A DNA stretch of 64,000 nucleotides, taken from contig QCJC01000001.1 of NCBI GenBank assembly GCA_003216275.1, positions 1 through 64,000 of the forward strand, given 5' to 3'. Below the pieces are notes generated by a model that was not told the origin of the DNA, searched no databases, and saw only the letters and a program-made list of their open reading frames with translations. The translations under genes and the position numbers were made by a program. The DNA is from Prochlorococcus sp. AG-402-P18. Its GTDB lineage: Bacteria; Cyanobacteriota; Cyanobacteriia; PCC-6307; Cyanobiaceae. Positions 44,616 through 54,684 of the stretch are shown one piece after another (position 1 is the stretch's first letter; every line of letters starts with the position of its first letter).

Positions 44616-45214
44616 AAAGAAACAAAAGACCAATTTTTCTTGTGCATGGTTTGTGGAATAATCCTAAATTATTCGACAAACTAATAAAAAAAATAAATAA
44701 AGATGATTATCAATTGTATAGGCCACATTTGCCGCATGAATTTGGGAAGATTTCTCTGAGGTGGTTGGCTAGCGATCTTGATGCAAAGATTGAGCAATTG
44801 GTGGGTTCTCAAATAGATATAGATATCGTTGGTTTCTCAATGGGAGGTTTAATTAGCAGGATTTGGTTGCAAAATCATAATGGCTTTTTAAGAACAAAAC
44901 GTTTTTTTAGTATTGGCTCTCCTCATCTTGGTACTTACACAGCTCAAATAATCCCTTCCTTTTTTATGCCTGGAATTGCAGAGATGAAAAGAGGAAGTAG
45001 CTTATTAAACCAATTGAATAATGACTTAACTTCCCTTGAGAAGGTTGAATGCGTTAGCTTCTTTACTAAATGGGACTTGATGTCATTCCCAGGTTGGCAA
45101 GCAAAACTTTCGATAGGCGATTCCTATCACTTACCTGTATTGACACATAAAGAATTGATAACCAACAATAAGTCCTTGGATATTTTAGCCAAAAAGATAT
45201 TTAAAAATTCCTAG
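44612..45214 (+). CDS. Alpha/beta hydrolase, lipase/PGAP1-like
   Basis: 200-residue alpha/beta hydrolase. The oxyanion region is RPIFLVHGLWNNP. The nucleophile is the serine in VGFSMGGLISR, and SIGSPHLGTY follows. An acid is expected near the TKWDLMSFPG segment and the histidine near the VLTHKEL end. The family includes triacylglycerol lipases and esterases, but the substrate is unknown. The TTG start at 44612 overlaps the folB stop by 4 bases. It overlaps the convergent oligopeptidase gene by 4 bases. Confidence 0.85.
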   Translation: MKRNKRPIFLVHGLWNNPKLFDKLIKKINKDDYQLYRPHLPHEFGKISLRWLASDLDAKIEQLVGSQIDIDIVGFSMGGLISRIWLQNHNGFLRTKRFFSIGSPHLGTYTAQIIPSFFMPGIAEMKRGSSLLNQLNNDLTSLEKVECVSFFTKWDLMSFPGWQAKLSIGDSYHLPVLTHKELITNNKSLDILAKKIFKNS

Positions 45215-47322
45215 TTAAGACCACTATGTCGAATTAGAGCTTTGGTAGAAGGGAGTCTTCCTCTGAATTGTTTGAAAACTTGATTAGGTGAACGGCTGCC
45301 ACCAAGGCTCAGTATCGAATCACGATAATTTTTACCAATTTTACGAACTTCACTTTTGTTAGACAGACCAGCTTCTTCAAATGCGGCAAAGGCATCGGCG
45401 CTGAGTACTTCAGCCCATTTGTAAGAGTAGTATCCAGCAGCATACCCACCAGCAAAGATATGACTGAAGGCACACAGAAATTGATCTTCTGGAATAGGAT
45501 CAAGTACCGTTGTGTTCTTTGCGATTTGTCGTCGTAACTCATCTGGTGAAATTCCTGAATCTTCATTCCATTGACTATGTAGCTTTAGATCAGTAAGAGC
45601 AAAATGTATTTGTCTCAGAGTCGCGAGCCCAGAATTAAATGTTCTGCTAAGCCTTAATTTATTGATTTCAGATTCTGCTAATGGTTCTTTAGTTTCCCAA
45701 TGAACTGCAATCTCAGAAATTGTTTGATCCTCTAAACACCAATTTTCCATAAATTGACTTGCTAACTCGACCGCATCCCATTCAACATTATTAATACCAG
45801 CCGCTTGGGGGTAATTTACAGTTGTCAGCATATGTTGTAGTCCATGCCCAAATTCGTGGAAGAGTGTTTCTACTTCTTCGAAACTCATTAGACTAGGTTT
45901 GTTTGCTATAGGAGGTGTTTGATTGCAGACTAAATAGGCTACTGGAAGAACTATGTTATCTTTCTCTTTTTGATTTCTGCATAAACATTCATCCATCCAC
46001 GCGCCCCCTCTTTTTGTCGCAGGACGACTAAAAGGATCAAGATAAAAAGATGCAATTTTCTTTCCATCCGAATTATTGACATTGAAGAAACGGACATCTT
46101 CATGCCATAAAGGTGCTTTGTCGCTTGCTTCCTCAATTTCTATTTCAAATAATCTTTTGCACAAATTGAATAGACCATTAAGAACTTGATCCAAAGGGAA
46201 CCATGGCCTAAGTTTTTCTTGATCAAGATCGTATTTCTCTTTTCGTAGAACCTCTGCCCAAAAACTTACATCCCATGGAGATAGCTCAAAATCGTCGCTT
46301 TCTCCGTTCCTTTTGGCACATTCATGTAGTTGAGTAAGTTCTTTTTCAGCATGAGGCATTGCAGCTAATCGTAATTCTTCTAGTAACTTTTCAACTGCTT
46401 CTTCATTATTTGCCATTTTTGTTGATAAACTAATCTCACACCAATTTTTGTATCCCAATTGTTTTGCCTGTTTATTTCTAAGTTCTAAAATTTCTTCAAT
46501 TATTTTTTTGTTATTAAGCTCTCCGTCACTAGCCCTACTCACAAAGGCTCTATAAACTTTCTCTCTGACAGACCTATCCTTTGCGTAAGTTTGAAAGGGA
46601 ATATACCTAGGTAAATCTAAACCAACTCTCCAAGGGCCATTGGAAGCTGAGGGATCATTGTCTCCCTCAGCTTTGTCACCAGCTTCCTTCGCGGCAAGAG
46701 CTAATGTCTCAAGAGCTCTTGCAGGAAGGCCCTCAACTTCGGAGCGGTTCTTTAATAAAAGACTCCAATTCTTAGTCGCATCTAATACGTTGTTGCTAAA
46801 AGTAGTTGATAATTCAGCCAATCTTTCACTGCGCGAATTGAATAGTGTCTTTTCATCAACCTCTAGACCAATCCCTTTGTTTTTCATAGTTATTAGTTCC
46901 GTCTCAATTATTCTTAGTTGAGTTTCATCTTTTATATTTCCATGTTCTTTTAAATTGGATAACGCTTTGAAAATTACTTCGTTTTGAGCAAGCTGATTAC
47001 TAAATCTAACGATTTGAGGTTGTTGATTTGAATGAACTGCACGTAACTTTGAGGAATTGCATACAGCATTCAGATGACTTACAACTCCCCAACTCCATCT
47101 AAGCTTTTCACCTATTTCATAAAGTTGAGGCATCACATCTTCCCAACTTAGATAACTTTTAGTTAATAATTTTTGATCGAGTTGCTTTTCTAAGGCTTTT
47201 AATTTTTTATTTAGATCAATTATGAGTTTGGGAATATTTTCAGTGATCTCGTTAGGAGTGATTTTATCGTAATCAGGAAGACCCTCGCCTTTTAAGAGTG
47301 CTGCTGGCTTAATTGAATTCAT
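45211..47322 (-). CDS. prlC: Oligopeptidase A (M3 family metallopeptidase)
   Basis: Cytoplasmic zinc endopeptidase that degrades short peptides, including cleaved signal peptides. It has 703 residues. The zinc-binding motif HEFGHGLQH (H-E-x-x-H) is near residue 485, preceded by the conserved SFEEVETLF. The distal glutamate lies in NVEWDAVELASQFMENW. The C-terminal tail YAAGYYSYKWAEVLSADAF is typical of the M3A family. The N-terminal half is helical. It is the last gene of the minus-strand run that starts at 54.4 kb. Confidence 0.94.
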   Translation of the reverse strand: MNSIKPAALLKGEGLPDYDKITPNEITENIPKLIIDLNKKLKALEKQLDQKLLTKSYLSWEDVMPQLYEIGEKLRWSWGVVSHLNAVCNSSKLRAVHSNQQPQIVRFSNQLAQNEVIFKALSNLKEHGNIKDETQLRIIETELITMKNKGIGLEVDEKTLFNSRSERLAELSTTFSNNVLDATKNWSLLLKNRSEVEGLPARALETLALAAKEAGDKAEGDNDPSASNGPWRVGLDLPRYIPFQTYAKDRSVREKVYRAFVSRASDGELNNKKIIEEILELRNKQAKQLGYKNWCEISLSTKMANNEEAVEKLLEELRLAAMPHAEKELTQLHECAKRNGESDDFELSPWDVSFWAEVLRKEKYDLDQEKLRPWFPLDQVLNGLFNLCKRLFEIEIEEASDKAPLWHEDVRFFNVNNSDGKKIASFYLDPFSRPATKRGGAWMDECLCRNQKEKDNIVLPVAYLVCNQTPPIANKPSLMSFEEVETLFHEFGHGLQHMLTTVNYPQAAGINNVEWDAVELASQFMENWCLEDQTISEIAVHWETKEPLAESEINKLRLSRTFNSGLATLRQIHFALTDLKLHSQWNEDSGISPDELRRQIAKNTTVLDPIPEDQFLCAFSHIFAGGYAAGYYSYKWAEVLSADAFAAFEEAGLSNKSEVRKIGKNYRDSILSLGGSRSPNQVFKQFRGRLPSTKALIRHSGLN

Positions 47323-47338
47323 TTTTTAGATTCAAAAA

Positions 47339-48913
47339 TCAACTTATTCGTACAAGGTTATTGGTAATTAATGATTGTGCGAGAGCATTCGTTGATACCT
47401 CATATAAATCAATTGCTATTCTTGGCCAAAAACCTATCACTAATGTAGGAATTAAGAGGCTTAAACCTATTGAAAGCTCTCTAGCATCCATCTCTTTGAC
47501 GATGGATAAGGCTGGTATCCTTGGGCCAAAGAATACTCTCCTGCACATTGAAAGAAGGTATATGGGAGTTAAGACCAGTCCAATAGCCGCTAAAAGTATT
47601 GTTATCGCTCTAAATAAAGAAGTGAATCCTTCTTGACTCGTTATACCTAGAAAAACGGTGATTTCGCTAATAAATCCACTCATCCCTGGTAATGCAAGAG
47701 ATGCTAGAGAACTTGTCAGGAAGAATGCAAAAGTAATTGGTAAAGCTTTTGCTAATCCGCCCATATTTGGTATTGAAAGTGTATTCGTTCTTTCATAAAA
47801 ACTTCCGGTAACAAAAAACATTGCTGCAGCAATTAGTCCATGGCTAATCATTTGGAGCATCGCTCCACTTATTCCTAGTGCATTAACTGCACCAATTCCA
47901 ACAAGAACAAAACCCATATGACTTACAGAACTGCATGCTATGCGTCTTTTTACATTATCTTGAGCAAACGCATTTAGGGCTCCATAAATAATATTTACTA
48001 TTCCAATAATGATTAGAGCTGGAGCAAGTATTAAATGAGTATCCGGTAAAATTTGTACATTGAATCTTATGAGAGCATAACCTCCCATTTTTAATAAAAC
48101 ACCTGCTAAGAGCATTGAAACCGGTGCATTTGCCTCACCATGAGCGTCCGGAAGCCATGTATGAAGTGGGAAGATAGGAAGCTTTACTCCAAAACCAATT
48201 AAAAAACCTAAATAACAAAATATTCCAAAATTACCAGTGAATGACTTTGATGCTAATTCACTTAAATTCAAGGTGAATTGATCTCCGTATAAAGCCAAAG
48301 CAAGCCCACTGATTAATATCAAAAGTGAGGCAAGTGCTGTATATAGAATGAATTTTGTTGCTGCATAAAGTCTTCTATTCCCTCCCCAGATAGCAATTAA
48401 TAGATATACTGGAACAAGCTCAAGCTCCCAAGCTAAAAAGAATAATAAGAAATCCTGTGATAGAAAAACCAAAGCTTGGGCAGAAGCTTGAATTAGTAAT
48501 AAAGCAAAATAAAGCCTTGTTTTTTGTCTTACTTTCCAACTTGCCGCTGCAGATAGAAGTGTGATTAGTCCACTTAGGACAACAAGCGGGGCAGATATAC
48601 CATCAACTCCTAATGACCATTCAAGTCCAATAGAAGGAAGCCATTGAAGTCTTTCAATCAATTGAAGACTTTCGCTACTTGGGTCAAATAAATTTGCGAA
48701 AGCCCCTACAATTATAAAAAAGTCAACTAATAAAATAATTAAAGCAATATTTCTTGGGAGACTAGAATTTTTATCCTCTTGCGTTGGAAGTAATGGCATA
48801 ATTAATGCTCCAACAGCTGGAAGGAGCACTATTAGTGATAGCCATGGGAACACTGTCTGAGAATTTATACTCATAGGCACATTGGCATCCAATATTTGGT
48901 GCAAGTCAGACAT
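47339..48913 (-). CDS. ndhD: NAD(P)H-quinone oxidoreductase chain 4 (NdhD)
   Basis: Proton-pumping antiporter-like membrane subunit of NDH-1. It has 524 residues and about 14 transmembrane helices. Landmarks are [17 protein letters not shown] with the key glutamate on helix 5, [30 protein letters not shown] with conserved lysine and histidine, and [14 protein letters not shown]. The sequence is closest in style to the respiratory/cyclic NdhD1-type. It is 36 bases downstream of thrB on the minus strand. ndhL is elsewhere in the window at 22.0 kb. Confidence 0.95.
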   Translation of the reverse strand: MSDLHQILDANVPMSINSQTVFPWLSLIVLLPAVGALIMPLLPTQEDKNSSLPRNIALIILLVDFFIIVGAFANLFDPSSESLQLIERLQWLPSIGLEWSLGVDGISAPLVVLSGLITLLSAAASWKVRQKTRLYFALLLIQASAQALVFLSQDFLLFFLAWELELVPVYLLIAIWGGNRRLYAATKFILYTALASLLILISGLALALYGDQFTLNLSELASKSFTGNFGIFCYLGFLIGFGVKLPIFPLHTWLPDAHGEANAPVSMLLAGVLLKMGGYALIRFNVQILPDTHLILAPALIIIGIVNIIYGALNAFAQDNVKRRIACSSVSHMGFVLVGIGAVNALGISGAMLQMISHGLIAAAMFFVTGSFYERTNTLSIPNMGGLAKALPITFAFFLTSSLASLALPGMSGFISEITVFLGITSQEGFTSLFRAITILLAAIGLVLTPIYLLSMCRRVFFGPRIPALSIVKEMDARELSIGLSLLIPTLVIGFWPRIAIDLYEVSTNALAQSLITNNLVRIS

Positions 48914-48949
48914 AAAGATATCAGTTTTTGTTCGTTTCCATGAGTAGAA

Positions 48950-49897
48950 CTACCCAATAGTGTTTGAGATGCATTCGCTCCCCCTAAGTTGCAGGCTCAT
49001 CAAAGGAGCACGACTTGCAACACCAGCAGACTCCCAGGCTTTGACCATTGCGACACTGACCTCACGGCCTTTAGATGCTTTGCATAAAGCAAGGATGCTT
49101 GGACCAGCTCCGCTTATTGCACATCCTAAGGCTCCGGCAGCCTTTGCTGCTTCTCTAACCTCTAATCCACCTTTAATTAAGCCCCATCTATAAGGTTCAT
49201 GAAGTTTGTCATGCATACCATCTGCAATTAGATCCTCATTTCCCGTCCTTAGTCCTTGAAGAAGAAGAGTAAGTGCCCCTAAATTTATCACTGCATCATT
49301 AACAGGAATATTCTCTGGCATTACGCGCCTCGCTTCGCTTGTGCTAAGGCGAATCGAGGGGATTGCTACCACTGCTTTTATTGATTGATCCCAATCACAC
49401 CGAACTACTCGCCATCTATCATCGGCGGTTTTAGCTGTTACGCAAAGACCACCTATTAATGATGGGACAACATTATCTGGATGACCTTCTATATCTATTG
49501 CCAGCTCCAATAATTTTTCCTTAGGCAAAGGATATCCAGCTAGTGCATTTGCTCCAACCAGACCCGCCACGATTGCTGTAGCACTACTTCCAAGTCCCCT
49601 TGCAGGTGGAACAGCTAGCTTTACTCTTGCCTCAAGCGCAACAGGTTCTATTCCTGCCGTTCTCCATACTCTTTGAGCAGCTCGATAAAAAAGGTTCTCA
49701 GGTCCACCTCTCAGATGATTTCCTTCAGTACTTTCCATTATAAGCTCAAATCTTTCTCCATTACCCTCAATCCTTTTGATAGTGAAGTGATTGGAAAGAT
49801 CTAATGCTGCTCCAAGGCAGTCGAACCCTGGACCAATATTGGCTGTAGTAGAAGGTACTTCTACTACGACAGTTTGTCCTATTCTAGGCGGCCCCAT
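48950..49897 (-). CDS. thrB: Homoserine kinase
   Basis: GHMP-family kinase that phosphorylates homoserine in threonine synthesis. It has 315 residues. Motifs are VEVPSTTANIGPGFDCLG near the N terminus, the ATP-binding PPARGLGSSATAIVAG glycine loop, and the third GHMP motif GALGCAISGAGPSILAL. G+C is higher than in the neighbours (more C- and G-ending codons), but I see no other sign of transfer. It lies between glk and ndhD on the same strand, 12 bases after glk's start-side neighbour ends. Confidence 0.95.
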   Translation of the reverse strand: MGPPRIGQTVVVEVPSTTANIGPGFDCLGAALDLSNHFTIKRIEGNGERFELIMESTEGNHLRGGPENLFYRAAQRVWRTAGIEPVALEARVKLAVPPARGLGSSATAIVAGLVGANALAGYPLPKEKLLELAIDIEGHPDNVVPSLIGGLCVTAKTADDRWRVVRCDWDQSIKAVVAIPSIRLSTSEARRVMPENIPVNDAVINLGALTLLLQGLRTGNEDLIADGMHDKLHEPYRWGLIKGGLEVREAAKAAGALGCAISGAGPSILALCKASKGREVSVAMVKAWESAGVASRAPLMSLQLRGSECISNTIG

Positions 49898-49909
49898 GTT
49901 TTTTATCCT

Positions 49910-50953
49910 TTAAATAAGTTTCCCATTTGACTCGGCATTTAAGTGAGCTCTGCAGGCTGCACTGAATAATGTCGCTTCTGGATCTTTGAGAACAATCAAT
50001 GGAATTTCCTTTAAATAAGATTGAAAACGACCTTTATTACTGAATGCATCAAGGAAGTTCAAAGAGTTTATTCCATTGAGGTTTTTTATTGCTGTTCCGC
50101 CTGCGATCCATAATCCAGAAGAGCAAAGCTCTTGAAGAGCGAGGTCTCCAGCTGCAGATCCATAAGCATTCAACCAAAGTTGTAAAGCTTCAGACATTAA
50201 TTCGTCTTTATTGTTAGCTCTCTCCCAGACGAGTGCAGGTAAGTCGATATTTCCTGAATCATTAGCATCTATTTTTTTTATAATTTTTTGAAGTGGATGG
50301 TTTAATTCATTTGGATCATCTAATTTCCATCTTGCAATTGTTCCAAGTCCAGTTCCACTGACTATTCTTTCAATAGATATCCTTTGAAGATTAAATTTCT
50401 TTTTTAGCCATTTAATTAAATTCCACTCGTCTTCGGTTCTTGGGGAAAATTCTCTATGACCACCTTCGCTTGGAAAAACAGTAATTTTATTATCATTTAT
50501 TACCCCCCTCGATATTCCAAGACCAGTTCCAGCTCCAATAATTGCAATTAACTCTTGATTATTTAAGGACTCAGAATTTAATCTTCCTTGGATTATCTCG
50601 TATTGGTCTCTTTTAAAAAATGGAATTCCATAGATTAAAACTGAGAAATCATTTATTAATTCAAGATTATTTATTTTTGAAAGTAAAGATAATTTCTTTG
50701 CTTCGATATCCCAGCCAAGATTTGTAATATTAACTTTCTGGCCTTTTACTGGGCCTGCTACTCCAATACAACCATATTCAGGGAGTGATATATGATCTGG
50801 TAAATGTTTAATAAAATCTTCAAATATTGAGTCAAAAGATTTCCATTCTGAGGAAATATAGTACTTATTAAATAATTTTTTTGAATGGTTCTCTTTTGAA
50901 TAAATAGCTAATATTGTTTTAGTCCCTCCAAGGTCTCCAGCAAGTAAATTCAT
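49910..50953 (-). CDS. glk: Glucokinase
   Basis: ATP-dependent phosphorylation of glucose, glucokinase (Glk, not ROK) family. It has 347 residues. The phosphate-binding loop is LAGDLGGTKTILAIYS, the sugar-binding part includes FINDFSVLIYG-type residues (ELINDFSVL), and the second phosphate loop is IAIIGAGTGLG. A glutamate in SEGGHREFSPR contacts glucose. The C-terminal SSGLWIAGGTAIKN is adenosine-binding. It suggests glucose or glycogen-derived sugar use. The gene lies between thrS and thrB in the same direction. Confidence 0.93.
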   Translation of the reverse strand: MNLLAGDLGGTKTILAIYSKENHSKKLFNKYYISSEWKSFDSIFEDFIKHLPDHISLPEYGCIGVAGPVKGQKVNITNLGWDIEAKKLSLLSKINNLELINDFSVLIYGIPFFKRDQYEIIQGRLNSESLNNQELIAIIGAGTGLGISRGVINDNKITVFPSEGGHREFSPRTEDEWNLIKWLKKKFNLQRISIERIVSGTGLGTIARWKLDDPNELNHPLQKIIKKIDANDSGNIDLPALVWERANNKDELMSEALQLWLNAYGSAAGDLALQELCSSGLWIAGGTAIKNLNGINSLNFLDAFSNKGRFQSYLKEIPLIVLKDPEATLFSAACRAHLNAESNGKLI

Positions 50954-50977
50954 TAGTGATAAAATTCTTTTATTTAT

Positions 50978-52903
50978 TTAGGATTGATTAATTTGCATAC
51001 CTTTTTTTCTAATTGATTCGTCTAGTAGTAATTTAAACTTGTCTATAGTCATATTTCCAAGATCTTTACCCTCACGTGTTCTTACTGAGATTTCATTATT
51101 CTCTTCTTCCTTATCTCCAATAATTATCAAGAAAGGTATTCTTTGCATAGTATGTTCTCGTATTTTAAAACCCACTTTCTCATTTCTGATATCAATCTCG
51201 GCTCTGAACCCAAAGTCAACTAATTTATCTTTAGCACTAAAGCATGCATCATTATTCCTGTCAGTTATGCCCATAATCATTATTTGGATAGGTGATAACC
51301 ATGTAGGGAAATTTCCTGAATAATTCTCAATTAAAATCCCAATAAATCTTTCAAAAGAACCTAAAATAGCTCTGTGAAGCATTACTGGTGTTTGTTTCCT
51401 CCCTGTAACATCTATATAACTTGCATTTAGCCTTTGAGGCATGGAAAAATCTACTTGAATTGTTCCGCATTGCCATACTCTGTTGAGACAATCTTTTAAA
51501 GAGAATTCTATTTTTGGACCATAGAAGGCACCTTCTCCAGGGAGTAGAGACCAATCTAATTCTTTGGAATCAAGTGCCTCAGATAAGGCTTTTTCAGATT
51601 TGTCCCAGATATCATCACTGCCAACCCGTTTCTCTGGCCTTGTTGAGAGCTTAATCAGAATTGAATCAAAGCCAAAGGTTTTATAAACCTCAAATACCAA
51701 ATCAATAAAATTTTGTACTTCTTCTTGGATTTGTTCATCGGTACAAAATATGTGTGCATCATCTTGAACAAAATTTCTTACCCTCATTAAGCCATGAAGT
51801 GCACCAGAAGGCTCATTGCGATGACAAGAGCCAAATTCGGAAAGTCTAATAGGAAGATCGCGATAGCTTTTTAAACCTTGATTGAATATTTGTATGTGGC
51901 ATGGACAATTCATAGGCTTTATTGCATATTCCCTGTTCTCTGAAGTTGTAGTAAACATATCTTCTTTAAATTTCTCCCAATGACCTGATTTCTCCCAAAG
52001 ACTCCTGTCAACTACTTGCGGAGATTTAACTTCTTGATAATCATATTTTGTAATGGTTTCCCGAATAAAATCTTCTAAAATTCTATAAATAGTCCACCCT
52101 TTAGGGTGCCAAAAAACCATACCTGGTGCTTCTTCTTGTGCGTGGAAAAGTGAATACTTTTTCCCTAACTTTCTATGATCTCTTTTCTCAGCTTCTTCAA
52201 GTCTAGAGATATATACTTTTAATTCTTTAGAGCTTTTCCAAGCTGTTCCATATATTCTTTGGAGCATTTCATTGTTAGAGTCGCCGCGCCAATAAGCACC
52301 AGAAACTTTCATCAACTTAAATACTCTTAAATGCCTTGTATTTGGGACATGTGGACCTCTGCACATATCAATATATTCTTGATGTTTGTATAACTTTATG
52401 ATTTCATTTTCAGGGATATTTTTAACTATGTCTAGCTTGAAGATTTCACCTCTATCAGTAAAAACTTCCGTTGCTTTCTCTGGACTAACTATTTCAACAT
52501 CTACATTATAATCTCTATTGACTAAATCTTTCATTCTTTTCTCAATTTTGAGAAGATCATCAGGAGTGAAGGTATCTTTATAAGAAATATCATAATAAAA
52601 ACCATCTTCAATTACTGGCCCTATTGCCATTTTTGCTTCGGGGTATAATTGCTTTACAGCATGTCCAAGAAGATGAGCGAATGAATGTCTAATGATTTCG
52701 AGTCCTTCATCATCTTTAGATGTAATAATTTGTATATGAGAATTTTGAGTTATAGGAATACAAGTATCGATTAATTCCCCATTCACTCTCCCCGCTAGGG
52801 CTGCTTTTGCTAATCCAGGACCAATTTCTGATGCTATTTGATCAATTGTGACAGCGGAATCATATTTTTTTTCAGTTCCATCAGGTAATGTAATTATTGG
52901 CAT
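50978..52903 (-). CDS. thrS: Threonyl-tRNA synthetase
   Basis: Class II aminoacyl-tRNA synthetase of 641 residues. It has an N-terminal TGS domain (about 1-61), an editing domain with [11 protein letters not shown] (about 72-82), the catalytic core with the zinc-binding [10 protein letters not shown] cysteine, motif 2 [15 protein letters not shown], and motif 3 near [13 protein letters not shown]. The C-terminal anticodon-binding domain is about 540-641. The full length is intact, and editing residues appear present. It is followed by glk after 24 bases and preceded by trpS, 6 bases away. Confidence 0.97.
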   Translation of the reverse strand: MPIITLPDGTEKKYDSAVTIDQIASEIGPGLAKAALAGRVNGELIDTCIPITQNSHIQIITSKDDEGLEIIRHSFAHLLGHAVKQLYPEAKMAIGPVIEDGFYYDISYKDTFTPDDLLKIEKRMKDLVNRDYNVDVEIVSPEKATEVFTDRGEIFKLDIVKNIPENEIIKLYKHQEYIDMCRGPHVPNTRHLRVFKLMKVSGAYWRGDSNNEMLQRIYGTAWKSSKELKVYISRLEEAEKRDHRKLGKKYSLFHAQEEAPGMVFWHPKGWTIYRILEDFIRETITKYDYQEVKSPQVVDRSLWEKSGHWEKFKEDMFTTTSENREYAIKPMNCPCHIQIFNQGLKSYRDLPIRLSEFGSCHRNEPSGALHGLMRVRNFVQDDAHIFCTDEQIQEEVQNFIDLVFEVYKTFGFDSILIKLSTRPEKRVGSDDIWDKSEKALSEALDSKELDWSLLPGEGAFYGPKIEFSLKDCLNRVWQCGTIQVDFSMPQRLNASYIDVTGRKQTPVMLHRAILGSFERFIGILIENYSGNFPTWLSPIQIMIMGITDRNNDACFSAKDKLVDFGFRAEIDIRNEKVGFKIREHTMQRIPFLIIIGDKEEENNEISVRTREGKDLGNMTIDKFKLLLDESIRKKGMQINQS

Positions 52904-52909
52904 AATTTT

Positions 52910-53923
52910 CTACAAATTTGAATAAAATCCTAGAGCTTCTTTAACTCTATTTAATGTTAACTTAGAAACCTCCTCGGCAGTAAGTTTGCCTTTATTTAGT
53001 ATTCTTTTTAACTCTTCAGGATCATTCATTAGTTCTTTATATTTTTCTTGAATAGGTTTGATAACGTTAATCATTGCCTCTGTAAATTCTGGTTTGAATT
53101 TACCCCAGCCCATTTCTGCGCAATACTCAGCTGCTTTTTCTCTGCCTAGGCCGGAGATTATAGAATAAATTGTTAAAAGATTATCCGCTTCAGGTCTTGA
53201 AGGATTTCCGAATTCTAATCCTAATTCTGAGTCGGTTTTTGCACGTTTTATTTTTTTAGTAATTACATCTGGACTGTCTAATAAAGCAATCCTACTATTC
53301 TCATTTGGGTCGCTTTTACTCATTTTCTTTGTTCCGTCTGTCAGACTCATGACTTTGGAACACTCTTTCAAAATTAAGGGATTGGGAACTTTAAGTATTG
53401 GATTCTCTTTTGTTCCGAATTTTGAATTAACACGTTGAGAAGCAATATCTCTCGCAAGCTCTAGATGCTGCTTTTGATCTTCTCCCACAGGAACCAAATC
53501 AGCGTCATAGAGAAGAATATCCGCTGCCATAAGGACTGGATAATCTAATAAGCCAATAGATACGTTGTCGCCTTGTTTGATTGACTTTTCCTTGAACTGA
53601 ATCATTCTCTCCATCCAGTTTAAAGGAGTTAAGCAATTTAATATCCAGCAAAGCTCGCTATGGGCGCTTATCTGACTTTGAATGAATATTGAGCATTTAT
53701 CAGGATTCATCCCACAAGCGATGTACAAAGCGGCTGTAGATAAAGAATTTTGATGAAGAGATTTAGGCTCATGCGGAGTTGTTATTGCATGAAGATCAAC
53801 AACGCAAACAAAAGTTTCGTAATTTTCTTGTAATTCAACCCAATTTCTTATTGCTCCAAGCCAGTTACCAATATGAACATCTCCTGTGGGTTGAACACCA
53901 GATAAGACTCGCTTCTGATTCAC
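52910..53923 (-). CDS. trpS: Tryptophanyl-tRNA synthetase
   Basis: Class I aminoacyl-tRNA synthetase of 337 residues. The HIGH-type motif is QPTGDVHIGNWLGA near the N terminus, and KMSKS is in GTKKMSKSDPN. The tryptophan-binding region includes LDYPVLMAADILLYDADLVPVG. The C-terminal helical anticodon-binding part (about 200-337) is present. Its ATG directly follows the stop of the glycine/arginine-rich protein gene with no gap. Confidence 0.97.
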   Translation of the reverse strand: MNQKRVLSGVQPTGDVHIGNWLGAIRNWVELQENYETFVCVVDLHAITTPHEPKSLHQNSLSTAALYIACGMNPDKCSIFIQSQISAHSELCWILNCLTPLNWMERMIQFKEKSIKQGDNVSIGLLDYPVLMAADILLYDADLVPVGEDQKQHLELARDIASQRVNSKFGTKENPILKVPNPLILKECSKVMSLTDGTKKMSKSDPNENSRIALLDSPDVITKKIKRAKTDSELGLEFGNPSRPEADNLLTIYSIISGLGREKAAEYCAEMGWGKFKPEFTEAMINVIKPIQEKYKELMNDPEELKRILNKGKLTAEEVSKLTLNRVKEALGFYSNL

Positions 53924-54448
53924 TTATCCTTGCTCGCTTGTATTTGTGGAATCATCTTCATTTGAACTTGCTTCTGTTGGTTGAACATTATCTTTTTCTT
54001 CAGGATCTTGAGCAACATTGTTTTCCTGATCAGCCTCAGCGACCTCTTGTTCTTTAACTGGTTTTTCTGGTCTTGCAAAAGGGTTGGGCTTTGTGTTGAT
54101 TGAGTTGCTATCTTCAACGTTGTAGTTCCCCCTGTTACCCCTGCCTCTTCTTTGGTCATTGGCGGGCGCTTGTGACCTGTATTCATTTACTAAATTTTCA
54201 AGACTTCCATCTTCAAGCATTTGCGCAAGAGTTCTTACTGAGAAACCCAGCACTGCAACAGTAGAACGAAGATTGAAGGCTTCTTGTAATGATCTGGCTG
54301 CTCGCATTTCATTATCACTTAAGCGAATGCGAAAGCCTCCCTCTCTATTGTTATGCCCTCGGCCACCTCTGAAATCATTACGACCGTTTTGTCTTTGGTT
54401 TTGGAAATCGCCACCACCTGACTGATTATTGGTGTAAGAGTCACTCAT
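53924..54448 (-). CDS. Glycine/arginine-rich cyanobacterial protein, unknown function
   Basis: Not recognised as a named family. From the ATG at 54446-54448 it has 174 residues (MSDSYTNNQSGGGDF). The N-terminal 40 residues are rich in Gly, Asn, Arg and Asp with RGG-like spacing (NDFRGGRGHNNREGG). A conserved-looking helical core follows (RIRLSDNEMRAARSLQEAF, then VLGFSVRTLAQMLEDGSLE). The C-terminal half is acidic and disordered (Glu/Asn/Asp-rich). The layout, RGG-like tail plus a small helical domain, suggests an RNA- or nucleic-acid-associated protein, but this is inference. An upstream TTG at 54470-54472 is a weaker start. Confidence 0.7.
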   Translation of the reverse strand: MSDSYTNNQSGGGDFQNQRQNGRNDFRGGRGHNNREGGFRIRLSDNEMRAARSLQEAFNLRSTVAVLGFSVRTLAQMLEDGSLENLVNEYRSQAPANDQRRGRGNRGNYNVEDSNSINTKPNPFARPEKPVKEQEVAEADQENNVAQDPEEKDNVQPTEASSNEDDSTNTSEQG

Positions 54449-54684
54449 GAACATATTTGCCAATAGGGCCAAGTGTGACGCATAGCCGGTACTTTTGCGA
54501 CAAATTTGAATATCTTGATTAGCACTTTCACATCTAATAAAATTGATTCCACTGGAATAACTCGATTTTCTTTAGGTATAAATTTCTCTTTTTAAAAACG
54601 TAAAACCTTCTTTCTTTGTGGTTATTAAGGGAAAGTTTGCTTTAAAATGAAAGTTAGCTAAGAAGAAACTGTAATTATTGAAAT

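Noticed and set aside
49000-49890. Horizontal transfer of thrB because of higher G+C
   Set aside because: Gene content, synteny style and the protein are ordinary for cyanobacteria. The composition shift alone is modest and there are no flanking mobile elements.
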